From Methylococcaceae bacterium (GTDB lineage Bacteria > Pseudomonadota > Gammaproteobacteria > Methylococcales > Methylomonadaceae): a stretch of 6,654 bases of DNA. The position numbers and the translations under genes were made by a program. The stretch is from contig CANNNN010000144.1 of NCBI GenBank assembly GCA_947506075.1, positions 1 to 6,654 of the forward strand, given 5' to 3'. Positions 1-6,005 of the stretch are shown piece after piece. The notes below the pieces were generated by a model that saw nothing but the letters and a program-made list of their open reading frames with translations, was not told the origin of the DNA and did not search any database. Every line of letters begins with the position of its first letter. Within the stretch, counting starts at the first letter, position 1.

Positions 1-127
1 AGGTCCATAAATGCATACAGCTGTTTGTTTCCAGGCTACTGTAGTTTGTTGCCGATTTATTGGCTCTGAAAAGTGTCAACTACTTTTGAGGGGTTATGAA
101 GGATGCCTTTATCTCGCTATATCCCGT

Positions 128-385
128 TTATTTATCTCGTTCCTGTTCAACATTTCTTATTTTTACTACAGATTCCAGTCTTATCTGCTCCAGCGTCAAA
201 AACAGCAAAAACAGCGGCAGCGTTCCCAGCAGGCCGTAAGCGATCGCGGATTCTGAAAAATGCAGGTTTTGATAAGGATTAATGTTCGCGATCCAGCCGA
301 GAACCACCGCGACCGGAATCAGGGCGGCTTCAAATAAACAGGCTTTTTTAAAAAAGTCTTTGGATGTCGTGGAGTGTTTAGCCAT
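128..385 (-). pseudogene. Truncated CPBP-type intramembrane metalloprotease (N-terminal fragment)
   Basis: This open frame of 85 codons begins at the ATG at 385. A TTG start at 403 is possible but has no better ribosome site. The protein opens MAKHSTTSKDFFKKACLFEA, followed by two hydrophobic segments at about residues 18-33 and 47-63, ending near FLLFLTLEQIR. This matches the N-terminal part of CPBP (CAAX protease/bacteriocin-processing, Abi-type) membrane proteins as I remember them. Those are usually 200 residues or more and carry the catalytic EExxxR and downstream His motifs in later membrane helices. None of these are present here. The family-like part seems to end around VVKIRNV, and the last residues, EQERDK, look foreign, so I infer that a rearrangement near 150 cut the gene. 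It diverges from the ycgL-type gene and shares an 81-bp upstream region with it. It could instead be a genuine two-helix small membrane protein. The family call is from memory. Confidence 0.5.
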
Positions 386-412
386 GGGGCACCGCCAAGT
401 CAAGAAAACAGC

Positions 413-449
413 ATTCTAATCAAAAACGGTTAGAATAGCCGTTTTGATT
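413..449. promoter_or_regulatory. Divergent promoter region with two overlapping inverted repeats
   Basis: The gap between the CPBP fragment and the ycgL-type gene contains a perfect 7-bp inverted repeat, ATTCTAA at 413-419 and TTAGAAT at 430-436. It gives a TAGAAT hexamer, five of six matches to a -10 box, on each strand (431-436 plus, 413-418 minus). A second, competing inverted repeat pairs 418-429 (AATCAAAAACGG) with 439-449 (CCGTTTTGATT), with one bulged A and a nine-base loop. I see no good -35 box for either direction. The arrangement suggests back-to-back promoters sharing one symmetrical site, or an operator. Neither role is shown by sequence alone. Confidence 0.35.
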
Positions 450-466
450 CATTTACGACTAATTCT

Positions 467-724
467 ATGCTGTGTTTTATTTATAAAAGCCTAAAAAAAG
501 AACATCTTTATTTGTATGTCGATAAAAAAGACGATTTTTCAACGGTGCCGGAAGCACTGTTTGACAGCTTCGGCAAAATGGAATTTGTGATGGATCTGGA
601 GTTGACGCCTGAACGCAAACTGGCCAAGGAAGATGCGGTAAAAGTATTGGACAGCTTGAACACGAAAGGTTTTTTTGTACAGTTGCCGCCGGTTACGTTG
701 CCGATGCCGATGAAGGTTCAATAG
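467..724 (+). CDS. ycgL: YcgL domain-containing protein
   Basis: This 85-residue protein belongs to the YcgL family (PF05166, formerly DUF709), small cytosolic proteins of gammaproteobacteria whose function is not established. The family signature is clear: a start of the M-x-C-x-I-Y-K-S type (MLCFIYKSLKK), then the LYLYVDKKDDFSTVP segment (residues 14-28), a central FG at 35-36, LTPERKLAKED at about 46-56, and the closing GFFVQLPP at 68-75. The E. coli protein has a longer, charged tail after LPP, while this one ends ten residues later, so the C-terminus is short. The ATG at 467 is the natural start because it begins the conserved first strand, although no Shine-Dalgarno sequence precedes it. 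The gene stands alone, diverging from the CPBP fragment and converging on dcd. I am sure of the family and make no functional claim. Confidence 0.9.
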   Translation: MLCFIYKSLKKEHLYLYVDKKDDFSTVPEALFDSFGKMEFVMDLELTPERKLAKEDAVKVLDSLNTKGFFVQLPPVTLPMPMKVQ

Positions 725-740
725 CTTGGTAAAAAAATCA

Positions 741-829
741 GAGCACGGATGACGCAGTGCGACGGATTTAAACGAATTTTTAAAGGCTCAGGCCACGTTA
801 ATCCGCGTAAACCAGCCTCATCTGTGTCG
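741..829. repeat. Inverted-repeat element between ycgL and dcd
   Basis: The convergent gap between ycgL and dcd holds two arms of about 35 bp, at 741-775 and 794-829, that are imperfect reverse complements. The left arm contains CACGGATGACGCAG and then CGGATTTAAACG. The reverse complement of the right arm contains CACAGATGAGGCTG and then CGGATTAACG. The centre (776-793) is AT-rich with a TTTTTAAAGG stretch. The arms resemble intergenic repeats of the type 'cagatgacgc...cggattaacg' that I believe recur in environmental gammaproteobacterial genomes, but I cannot verify copy number. It could fold in RNA from either direction and so act as a two-way terminator for the converging genes. No other terminator is visible here. 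Confidence 0.5.
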
Positions 830-870
830 CTTAGAGGTGCCTACTTTTAGCATCCGCATTCCATCCGCTG

Positions 871-1437
871 TTAGGCTTTCGGCAAGGTCACTCCGGTTTG
901 TCCCTGATATTTTCCGCCCCGGTCTTTGTAAGAGGTTTCGCAAACCTCGTCGCCGCCAAAAAACAGCATTTGCGCCACGCCTTCGTTGGCATAGATTTTT
1001 GCAGGCAGCGTCGTGGTGTTGGAAAATTCCAGCGTTACATGACCTTCCCATTCCGGCTCCAGCGGCGTTACATTGACAATGATGCCGCAGCGGGCATACG
1101 TTGATTTTCCTAGGCAAATCGTCAACACATCACGCGGAATGCGGAAATACTCAACGGTTCTGGCCAACGCAAAGGAGTTGGGCGGAATGATGCAGACATC
1201 TGACTTAACATCGACAAAGCTGTTCGAATCAAAATCTTTGGGATCGACGATTGCGGAATTGATGTTGGTGAAAATTTTGAACTCGTCAGAACAACGGACA
1301 TCATAACCATAACTGGAAGTGCCGTAGGAAATGACCCGGCCGCGTTCCGAATCCCTGACCTGGCCGCTTTCAAACGGTTCTATCATGCCTTGTTGTTCCG
1401 CCATGCGGCGTATCCACTTGTCCGACTTAATGCTCAT
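871..1437 (-). CDS. dcd: dCTP deaminase
   Basis: Dcd hydrolyses dCTP to dUTP and ammonia in the cytosol, supplying dUTP that dUTPase converts to dUMP for thymidylate synthesis. The 188-residue product is full length for the Pseudomonas-type enzyme and runs from MSIKSDKWIRRMA to TGVTLPKA. It has the trimeric dUTPase/dCTP deaminase fold. The GKSTYARCG segment (110-118) contains Ser112 and Arg116, equivalent to E. coli Ser111 and Arg115. VTLEFSNT (134-141) contains Glu137, equivalent to the catalytic Glu138. A nucleotide-binding tail KDRGGKYQGQ (171-180) closes the protein. The ATG at 1437 is fixed by strong N-terminal conservation, though no clear Shine-Dalgarno precedes it. The gene lies 132 bp downstream of apbC on the same strand, so it may be cotranscribed with it, but a repeat block fills the gap. 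Nothing in the sequence suggests the bifunctional deaminase-dUTPase variant. Confidence 0.97.
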   Translation of the reverse strand: MSIKSDKWIRRMAEQQGMIEPFESGQVRDSERGRVISYGTSSYGYDVRCSDEFKIFTNINSAIVDPKDFDSNSFVDVKSDVCIIPPNSFALARTVEYFRIPRDVLTICLGKSTYARCGIIVNVTPLEPEWEGHVTLEFSNTTTLPAKIYANEGVAQMLFFGGDEVCETSYKDRGGKYQGQTGVTLPKA

Positions 1438-1497
1438 GAAATGTTAAATATCCGATAGTTTACAATATTTAATTTTTACACAGAGATGAAGCCGGCA

Positions 1498-1569
1498 CAA
1501 GGCGAAAGGCGAAAGGTACAGGGCAAAACAGTCGCCTTCACCATTCGCCTTGCGTCTTTCGCCTGTTTT
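1498..1569. repeat. Two opposed blocks of degenerate heptanucleotide repeats
   Basis: Between apbC and dcd, 1498-1531 reads on the plus strand as degenerate seven-base units of the type AAGGCGA (two exact copies at 1499-1512, then diverged units). On the minus strand, 1534-1565 reads as a second block of the same type (AGGCGAA and variants). The blocks face each other, so the region can form a long imperfect hairpin with GGCGAAAG pairing to CTTTCGCC. An AAAACAG (1525-1531) and CTGTTTT (1563-1569) pair brackets the right block. The right-hand edge touches the apbC stop codon. This may serve as the 3' structure of the apbC transcript, but there is no clean U-tract in that direction. Confidence 0.5.
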
Positions 1570-2661
1570 TTAGGTGTTCTGCACGACGATAGTCGGAAAC
1601 TTGGTGGTGAAATCCTTGGCCTTTAACGCCAGTCTCGCCGCCGTTTTACGGGCGATTTGCTTGTAAATCTGCGCAGAGCGCCCGTCCGGATCGGCAACTA
1701 CAGTAGGCGTGCCGCCATCGGCAAATTTGCGGATGTTGATATCCAGCGGCAAGGAACCCAGAAATTCGATCCGGTTACGTTCGGCCATTGCAAGGCCGCC
1801 GCCTTCGCCGAAGATGGCTTCTTCGTGACCGCAGTTGCTGCAGATATGCATGCTCATGTTTTCAACCAGGCCCAGTACCGGCACATGGACTTTCTCGAAC
1901 ATGCCTAAGCCGCGCTGCGCGTCGATCAGCGCAATATCCTGCGGCGTGGTCACGATAATCGCGCCGCTGACCGGAATCTGCTGGGACAGCGTTAACTGGA
2001 TGTCGCCGGTGCCTGGCGGCAAATCAACGACCAGATAATCCAAATTGTCCCAGTTGGTGTCTTTAAGCAATTGCTGCAAGGCTGTGGTTACCATAGGACC
2101 CCGCCAGATCATCGCTTGATCGGCTTCTACAAGATAGCCGATAGAAATCGTTTGTATGCCGAAAGCGATCTTGGGCATCATGGTCTTTTTGTCTTTGCTT
2201 TCCGGAAAACCGGAAAGTCCGAGCATCATCGGTATGCTGGGGCCGTAAATGTCCGCATCGAGTATGCCAACAGTGGCGCCTTCTGCGGCTAATGCCAGAG
2301 CCAGATTGACCGCAGTCGTCGATTTGCCGACTCCGCCTTTGCCGGAGGCTACAGCGATAATATTTTTGACGTTGGGCAGCGGCTTTAAGGCCTGTTGCAC
2401 CGCATGAGAAACAATTTTTACGCTGACCTCCACAGTGACATCAGTTAAGCCGTTTAGCGTTTTAAGGTGTTCTTCAACAGCCGCTTTAAGTTCAGCCACA
2501 TAGCTAAGTGCCGGATAACCCAGTTCCAGTTTAACGCCAACCTTGCCGCCGTCTATCGTGATTGCTTTGACCGATTTTGCCGACATCAGATCTTCGCCAT
2601 GGTTGGGGTCGATAAAGGTGCGCAGTAGATCTTCTATATCAGTCTTTTCGATGTTAGCCAT
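1570..2661 (-). CDS. apbC: Iron-sulfur cluster carrier protein ApbC/Mrp
   Basis: ApbC (Mrp) is a cytosolic P-loop ATPase of the Mrp/Nbp35 family that binds a [4Fe-4S] cluster as a dimer and passes it to target proteins. I place the start at the ATG at 2661, giving 363 residues, because GAGGA lies eight bases upstream. Earlier in-frame ATGs at 2700 and 2670 lack such a site. The N-terminus (about 5-85) is a MIP18/DUF59-type domain. The ATPase follows, with the deviant Walker A SGKGGVGKST at 106-115, DADIYGPS at about 135-142 and VVDLPPGTGD at about 211-220. The cluster-binding CSNC gives Cys274 and Cys277, inside NMSMHICSNCGHEE. All key residues are present and the length is normal. The gene diverges from metG across 237 bp and precedes dcd. 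Its neighbourhood with an Fe-S polyferredoxin is suggestive but is probably only conserved gene order. Confidence 0.95.
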   Translation of the reverse strand: MANIEKTDIEDLLRTFIDPNHGEDLMSAKSVKAITIDGGKVGVKLELGYPALSYVAELKAAVEEHLKTLNGLTDVTVEVSVKIVSHAVQQALKPLPNVKNIIAVASGKGGVGKSTTAVNLALALAAEGATVGILDADIYGPSIPMMLGLSGFPESKDKKTMMPKIAFGIQTISIGYLVEADQAMIWRGPMVTTALQQLLKDTNWDNLDYLVVDLPPGTGDIQLTLSQQIPVSGAIIVTTPQDIALIDAQRGLGMFEKVHVPVLGLVENMSMHICSNCGHEEAIFGEGGGLAMAERNRIEFLGSLPLDINIRKFADGGTPTVVADPDGRSAQIYKQIARKTAARLALKAKDFTTKFPTIVVQNT

Positions 2662-2702
2662 GTCCTGCATCCTCGTGGTAAATAAAATGTGCTGGGTCAA
2701 AA

Positions 2703-2739
2703 CCCAAGAATTATGGGCTCAGTTTACCGATTTCGTCAT
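2703..2739 (-). promoter_or_regulatory. Possible promoter of apbC
   Basis: On the minus strand, ATGACG (2734-2739, four of six matches to a -35 box) is followed after 18 bp by CATAAT (2710-2715, five of six matches to a -10 box). Transcription would start near 2703, giving a leader of about 40 bases before the apbC start. A short inverted repeat, CCCA and TGGG around AGAATTA (2703-2717), overlaps the -10 box and could be an operator half-site pair. This is matching by eye only. Confidence 0.35.
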
Positions 2740-2826
2740 GCTATTGCACTTATTAGCAAAGCTGTCCTGCGTTCTTTCGCTGCATACAGGACCGGCGCAG
2801 CCGAAATACGTGGCTAACTAAGGTTT

Positions 2827-2855
2827 TTAGGATTATGTTTATTTTATGCCATAAT
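2827..2855 (+). promoter_or_regulatory. Possible promoter of metG
   Basis: CATAAT at 2850-2855 is a good -10 match. The hexamer 17 bp upstream, TTAGGA at 2827-2832, is a poor -35. A start of transcription near 2862 would leave a leader of about 37 bases. A 6-bp inverted repeat, GTCCTG at 2764-2769 and CAGGAC at 2787-2792, lies further upstream and would be outside that transcript. I see no T-box or SAM-type riboswitch elements in the 237-bp gap. Confidence 0.3.
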
Positions 2856-2898
2856 AGCCCATTGATTTTGCCTACCAATTGTTTGAATTATTTACACT

Positions 2899-4917
2899 AT
2901 GTCAGATAGAAAAATTCTTGTCACCAGCGCACTGCCTTATGCCAACGGCCCGATACATCTCGGTCATCTGGTTGAATATATTCAAACCGATATTTGGGTG
3001 CGCTTTCAGAAACAATGCGGCAATCTTTGCTATTACGTTTGTGCCGATGACACGCACGGTACGCCTATCATGCTCAGGGCCGATCGTGAAGGCATTACTC
3101 CGGAACAACTGATAGCCCAGGTCGGCAAGGAACATCTGGCAGACTTTACCGAGTTTGGCGTGGCTTTCGATAATTACCACAGCACCCATTCCGAAGAAAA
3201 CAAAGCCTATTCGACGCTGATTTACGAACGCTTGCGCGACGCCGGTCATATCAGTTCGCGCAGCATTACCCAGGCTTTCGATCCGGTTAAGAATATGTTT
3301 TTGTCCGACCGGTTCATCAAAGGCGAATGCCCAAAATGCGGTGCACTGGATCAATACGGCGACAGCTGCGAGGCTTGCGGCGCAACCTACTCGCCTACCG
3401 AACTGAAAAACGCGGTTTCCGCAATTTCAGGCGCAAAACCGATTGCCAAAGATTCGGTACATTATTTTTTCGATCTGGCCAACTTTAGCGAAATGTTGCG
3501 CGACTGGACGCACGCCGGCCATTTACAGCCGGAAGTCCGCAACAAACTGGCCGAATGGCTGGATGGCGGCTTGCAGCAATGGGATATCAGCCGTGACGCG
3601 CCGTATTTCGGCTTTGAAATTCCCGATGCGCCCGGCAAATACTTTTATGTCTGGCTGGATGCGCCTATCGGTTACATGGCCAGTTTTAAAAACCTGTGCG
3701 ATAAAAAAGGCCTGGATTTTAATGAGTTCTGGTCCAAAAACAGCGACGCCGAGCTGTATCATTTCATCGGTAAAGACATCATTTATTTCCACGCCTTATT
3801 CTGGCCTGCGATGTTGAATGGTGCACATTTTCGGACGCCCAGCGCGATTTTTGCGCACGGATTTTTAACCGTGAATGGCGAAAAAATGTCCAAATCGCGC
3901 GGCACGTTTATTACCGCGCGTACCTATCTGGAGCATTTGAACCCTGAGTATTTGCGCTATTATTTTGCGGCCAAGCTCAGCGCCGGGGTCGATGACATTG
4001 ATCTTAATTTTGACGATTTCAGTCAGCGGGTCAATTCCGATCTGGTCGGAAAAGTGGTCAACATCGCCAGCCGTTGCAGCGGCTTTATCAGTAAACGCTT
4101 TGATAACATGCTTTCCGAAAGGTGTTCGGAACCGGCTTTATTCGAGCAATTTGTCGATGCCAATGCGCTGATTGCGGATTTGTATGAGACCCGTGAATTC
4201 GGCAAGGCGATGCGCGAAATTATGGCGCTGGCGGATCTTGCTAATCAATATATCGACCAGAAAAAACCCTGGCTGATTGCCAAGGAAGAAGGTAAGGATC
4301 AGGAACTGCACGAGGTCTGCTCTATGGGACTGAATCTGTTCAGATTGCTGGCCGTTTATTTGCAGCCGGTGTTGCCGGTTTTATCAGGTAATGCGGAAGG
4401 CTTTTTAAATATCCCGGTCCAGACCTGGCCGATTACAGTGCAGCCTTTGTTAAGCCATGTTATCAACGACTTTAAACCGTTGATGACGCGGGTTGAGGCC
4501 GATAAGATCGAGCTGATAGTCGCGGCCTCCAAAGAAAATCTGGAAAAAACCGCTGAGACGCCCAAGGCCAAAAACTTCGAACCGATAGCCGAAACCATAG
4601 AATTCGACGATTTTGCCAAACTGGATTTACGTATCGGCAAAATCCTCAAGGCCGAACATGTTGACGGTGCGGACAAATTATTGCAATTGACCGTGGATAT
4701 AGGCGATGAAACCCGCAATATATTTGCCGGGATAAAGTCGGCCTACCAACCTGAAGATCTTGAAGGAAAACTGACCCTGGTTATCGCCAATCTTGCGCCG
4801 AGAAAAATGCGTTTTGGTCTGTCCGAAGGCATGGTATTGGCAGCAGGTCCCGGCGGCAAGGATATTTGGGTTTTAAGCCCGGATGAAGGTGCTCAGCCGG
4901 GGATGCGGGTTAAGTAG
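2899..4917 (+). CDS. metG: Methionine--tRNA ligase
   Basis: MetG is the class I synthetase that charges initiator and elongator tRNA-Met with methionine in the cytosol. The 672-residue protein is full length for the long bacterial form (E. coli has 677). The Rossmann fold opens with ALPYANGPIHLGHL, which contains the HIGH-type motif HLGH at 20-23. The connective-peptide zinc knuckle has CPKC (144-147) and CEAC (157-160), the four-cysteine E. coli type. WLDAPIGY lies at 252-259, and KMSKS at 329-333. An anticodon-binding helical domain follows (about 390-540, with the KKPW motif at 455-458). After a short linker comes a C-terminal OB-fold tRNA-binding and dimerisation domain (about 567-672), including LDLRIGKI and LAPRKMRFGLSEGM. 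The ATG at 2899 starts the conserved MSDRKILVTSALPY, but no Shine-Dalgarno is visible. It diverges from apbC and is followed by a repeat element and rnfB. Confidence 0.98.
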   Translation: MSDRKILVTSALPYANGPIHLGHLVEYIQTDIWVRFQKQCGNLCYYVCADDTHGTPIMLRADREGITPEQLIAQVGKEHLADFTEFGVAFDNYHSTHSEENKAYSTLIYERLRDAGHISSRSITQAFDPVKNMFLSDRFIKGECPKCGALDQYGDSCEACGATYSPTELKNAVSAISGAKPIAKDSVHYFFDLANFSEMLRDWTHAGHLQPEVRNKLAEWLDGGLQQWDISRDAPYFGFEIPDAPGKYFYVWLDAPIGYMASFKNLCDKKGLDFNEFWSKNSDAELYHFIGKDIIYFHALFWPAMLNGAHFRTPSAIFAHGFLTVNGEKMSKSRGTFITARTYLEHLNPEYLRYYFAAKLSAGVDDIDLNFDDFSQRVNSDLVGKVVNIASRCSGFISKRFDNMLSERCSEPALFEQFVDANALIADLYETREFGKAMREIMALADLANQYIDQKKPWLIAKEEGKDQELHEVCSMGLNLFRLLAVYLQPVLPVLSGNAEGFLNIPVQTWPITVQPLLSHVINDFKPLMTRVEADKIELIVAASKENLEKTAETPKAKNFEPIAETIEFDDFAKLDLRIGKILKAEHVDGADKLLQLTVDIGDETRNIFAGIKSAYQPEDLEGKLTLVIANLAPRKMRFGLSEGMVLAAGPGGKDIWVLSPDEGAQPGMRVK

Positions 4918-4922
4918 CTTCT

Positions 4923-5133
4923 CGTCATACCGGCAGGGATTCACGACAGGCTTGCCCTGCCTGAAGCCTTTCGGGTTAATGCAAATCTGTTCCAGACTGA
5001 TTTGTGTCGGGAATTAGAAGCCATGGATGGCCAACACCACATTTGACAAAACCACTTTCCTCTAAATGAAATCTTTTGGATATATTTTTCAAATACTTGC
5101 GATCTGGATTCCGGCAATCCCTGCCAGAATGAC
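4923..5133. mobile_element. MITE-like element with terminal inverted repeats
   Basis: The metG-rnfB gap carries an element of about 210 bp bounded by imperfect terminal inverted repeats. The left copy is GTCATACCGGCAGGGATT at 4924-4941. The right copy, at 5116-5133, has a reverse complement that matches in 16 of 18 positions. The right end also contains GGATTCCGGCAATCCCTGCC, a wording I recognise from interspersed repeats in many proteobacterial genomes. Inside are further symmetries: GGCAGGG and CCCTGCC (4932-4938 and 4955-4961), AGGCTT and AAGCCT (4948-4953 and 4964-4969), CAAATC and GATTTG (4982-4987 and 4999-5004), and GCCATGGATGGC near 5020. There is no credible coding frame, so any movement would need a transposase elsewhere. 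It starts five bases after the metG stop codon and ends 25 bp before rnfB. I see no clear target-site duplication. Confidence 0.55.
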
Positions 5134-5158
5134 AGCAATAGGGCTTGCGTAGATAGCT

Positions 5159-5731
5159 ATGCTTGAAAACTCCATATTGATCGATCAAATAAATGCCTTG
5201 CTGCCGCAGACCCAGTGCGGACAATGCAGCTTTCAAGGTTGTCATCCATACGCAGTAGCCATCGCCGCTGGCATGGCCGACATCAACCAGTGTCCGCCGG
5301 GCGGTGAACAAGGCATACGCGATTTGGCCGATTTATTGGGCGTAGCGCCCAAGCCGTTGAATAGCGAATTCGGCCTGCACAAAGCTCCCGGCGTCGCCTT
5401 TATTATCGAACAAGATTGTATCGGTTGCGTTAAATGCATCGCCGCTTGTCCTGTCGATGCGATAGTGGGCGCGGCAAAATTCATGCATACCGTCATAGCC
5501 TCGGAATGTACCGGCTGCGAACTCTGTATAGCGCCTTGTCCGGTGGATTGCATTATCATGATGCCCCTACCGGTCAACAATAGCATTGAGCTAAGGGCGC
5601 AAAAATCGGCCCAGGCAAAACGTCGCTATGATGCGCGCTGTTTGCGCAAGGAAAAGGAAGGCGCTGAAAAAGCAGAGGCGGCGAAAAGGAAAAGACAGGC
5701 ATTGCTAAACAGGCAAGCGCTAAAGAAATAG
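5159..5731 (+). CDS. rnfB: RnfB-type polyferredoxin, soluble form
   Basis: This 190-residue protein resembles the B subunit of the Rnf/Rsx electron-transport complex. It carries cysteines for three [4Fe-4S] clusters. The first is the Fe-S domain pattern C20, C23, C28 and C45 (TQCGQCSFQGCHPYA and CPPGG). Two classical ferredoxin motifs follow, with C87, C90, C93 and C97, and C117, C120, C123 and C127. The tail (about 145-190) is rich in Lys, Arg and Glu and predicted helical. Membrane-anchored RnfB proteins begin with a hydrophobic helix, which this one lacks. An in-frame TAG lies two codons upstream of the ATG, so the start is fixed. No other rnf genes are in view. In several gammaproteobacteria a short RnfB homologue sits beside metG, so this is probably a standalone cytosolic electron carrier. 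Its partner is unknown. The Shine-Dalgarno is weak, and the end of a repeat element lies 25 bp upstream. Confidence 0.88.
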   Translation: MLENSILIDQINALLPQTQCGQCSFQGCHPYAVAIAAGMADINQCPPGGEQGIRDLADLLGVAPKPLNSEFGLHKAPGVAFIIEQDCIGCVKCIAACPVDAIVGAAKFMHTVIASECTGCELCIAPCPVDCIIMMPLPVNNSIELRAQKSAQAKRRYDARCLRKEKEGAEKAEAAKRKRQALLNRQALKK

Positions 5732-5777
5732 TCTGGCGCAGGGCGGTTTTTTAGCTATAAAAATTTAAAGTTTTTGA

Positions 5778-5856
5778 GTCTGCTCATTTAATCAGACCCC
5801 CGAACCGCGCTCCGGTTGAGCGTTGTCATAGGCCGAATGCGTGGTTGCAAGCCACG
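5778..5856. repeat. Hairpin-rich element after rnfB
   Basis: Four inverted repeats sit in 79 bp. GTCTG (5778-5782) pairs with CAGAC (5793-5797). AACCG (5803-5807) pairs with CGGTT (5813-5817). CGCTC (5808-5812) pairs with GAGCG (5818-5822). CGTGG (5840-5844) pairs with CCACG (5852-5856) around the palindrome TTGCAA. The second and third are mutually exclusive because their arms alternate. No U-tract follows, so it is not a standard intrinsic terminator, although it lies where the rnfB transcript would end. The wording around 5836-5858 resembles REP-like intergenic repeats. Copy number elsewhere cannot be judged here. Confidence 0.4.
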
Positions 5857-5885
5857 TCCCATCTCATTAAAAATGCAAGCTATTA

Positions 5886-5915
5886 TTTACTAAGATAATT
5901 GATCGTGTTTATGTT
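5886..5915 (+). promoter_or_regulatory. Possible promoter of the small exported protein gene
   Basis: TTTACT (5886-5891) and TATGTT (5910-5915), 18 bp apart, each match four of six consensus bases. Transcription would start near 5922, leaving a leader of about 84 bases that contains the ATTTA repeats. An alternative is TTGTGG (5928-5933) with TTTAAT (5950-5955) at 16 bp spacing, whose -10 box lies within the repeat tract. I cannot choose between them. Confidence 0.3.
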
Positions 5916-5933
5916 AAAGTGACATTGTTGTGG

Positions 5934-5958
5934 ATTTAATTTAATTTAATTTAATTTA
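5934..5958 (+). repeat. Five tandem ATTTA pentamers upstream of the exported protein gene
   Basis: A perfect tract of five ATTTA units ends 47 bp before the ATG at 6006. Each unit junction creates a TTTAAT hexamer, one base from the -10 consensus. A change in repeat number would shift spacing by 5 bp, which is a known way to vary promoter strength in other bacteria. Whether this tract varies is unknown. Confidence 0.85.
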
Positions 5959-6005
5959 TTGCACACAAACACCAAAACCTACCACATTCACGAGGAAAAG
6001 GTCTA

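Noticed and set aside
96..240. Short plus-strand ATG frame starting MKDAFISLYPVYLS
   Set aside because: It is 47 codons long, the second half lies antisense to the CPBP fragment, and the residues resemble no family I know.
11..256. Plus-strand 81-codon frame at the left edge
   Set aside because: It runs antisense through the better-supported CPBP fragment, has a low-complexity Gln/Arg tail that mirrors that gene, and has no ribosome site or recognisable domain.
2662..2898. Possible riboswitch or T-box leader upstream of metG
   Set aside because: There is no T-box sequence, no stem-loop series and no terminator. Only a 6-bp inverted repeat at 2764-2792 is seen, and it lies upstream of the likely promoter.
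2902..3354. 150-codon minus-strand frame inside metG
   Set aside because: It is a shadow of the strongly conserved metG catalytic region and has no motif or ribosome site of its own.
4941..5311. Overlapping minus-strand frames across the metG-rnfB gap
   Set aside because: They lie mostly in the inverted-repeat element and run into rnfB antisense. No transposase motif is present, so they do not support an autonomous mobile element.
5242..5586. 114-codon minus-strand frame inside rnfB
   Set aside because: It is the antisense of the cysteine-rich ferredoxin coding sequence, and its composition is explained by that.
5840..5856. CGTGG/CCACG palindrome as an rnfB terminator
   Set aside because: The stem is short and followed by TCCC rather than a T-run, so it does not fit an intrinsic terminator.
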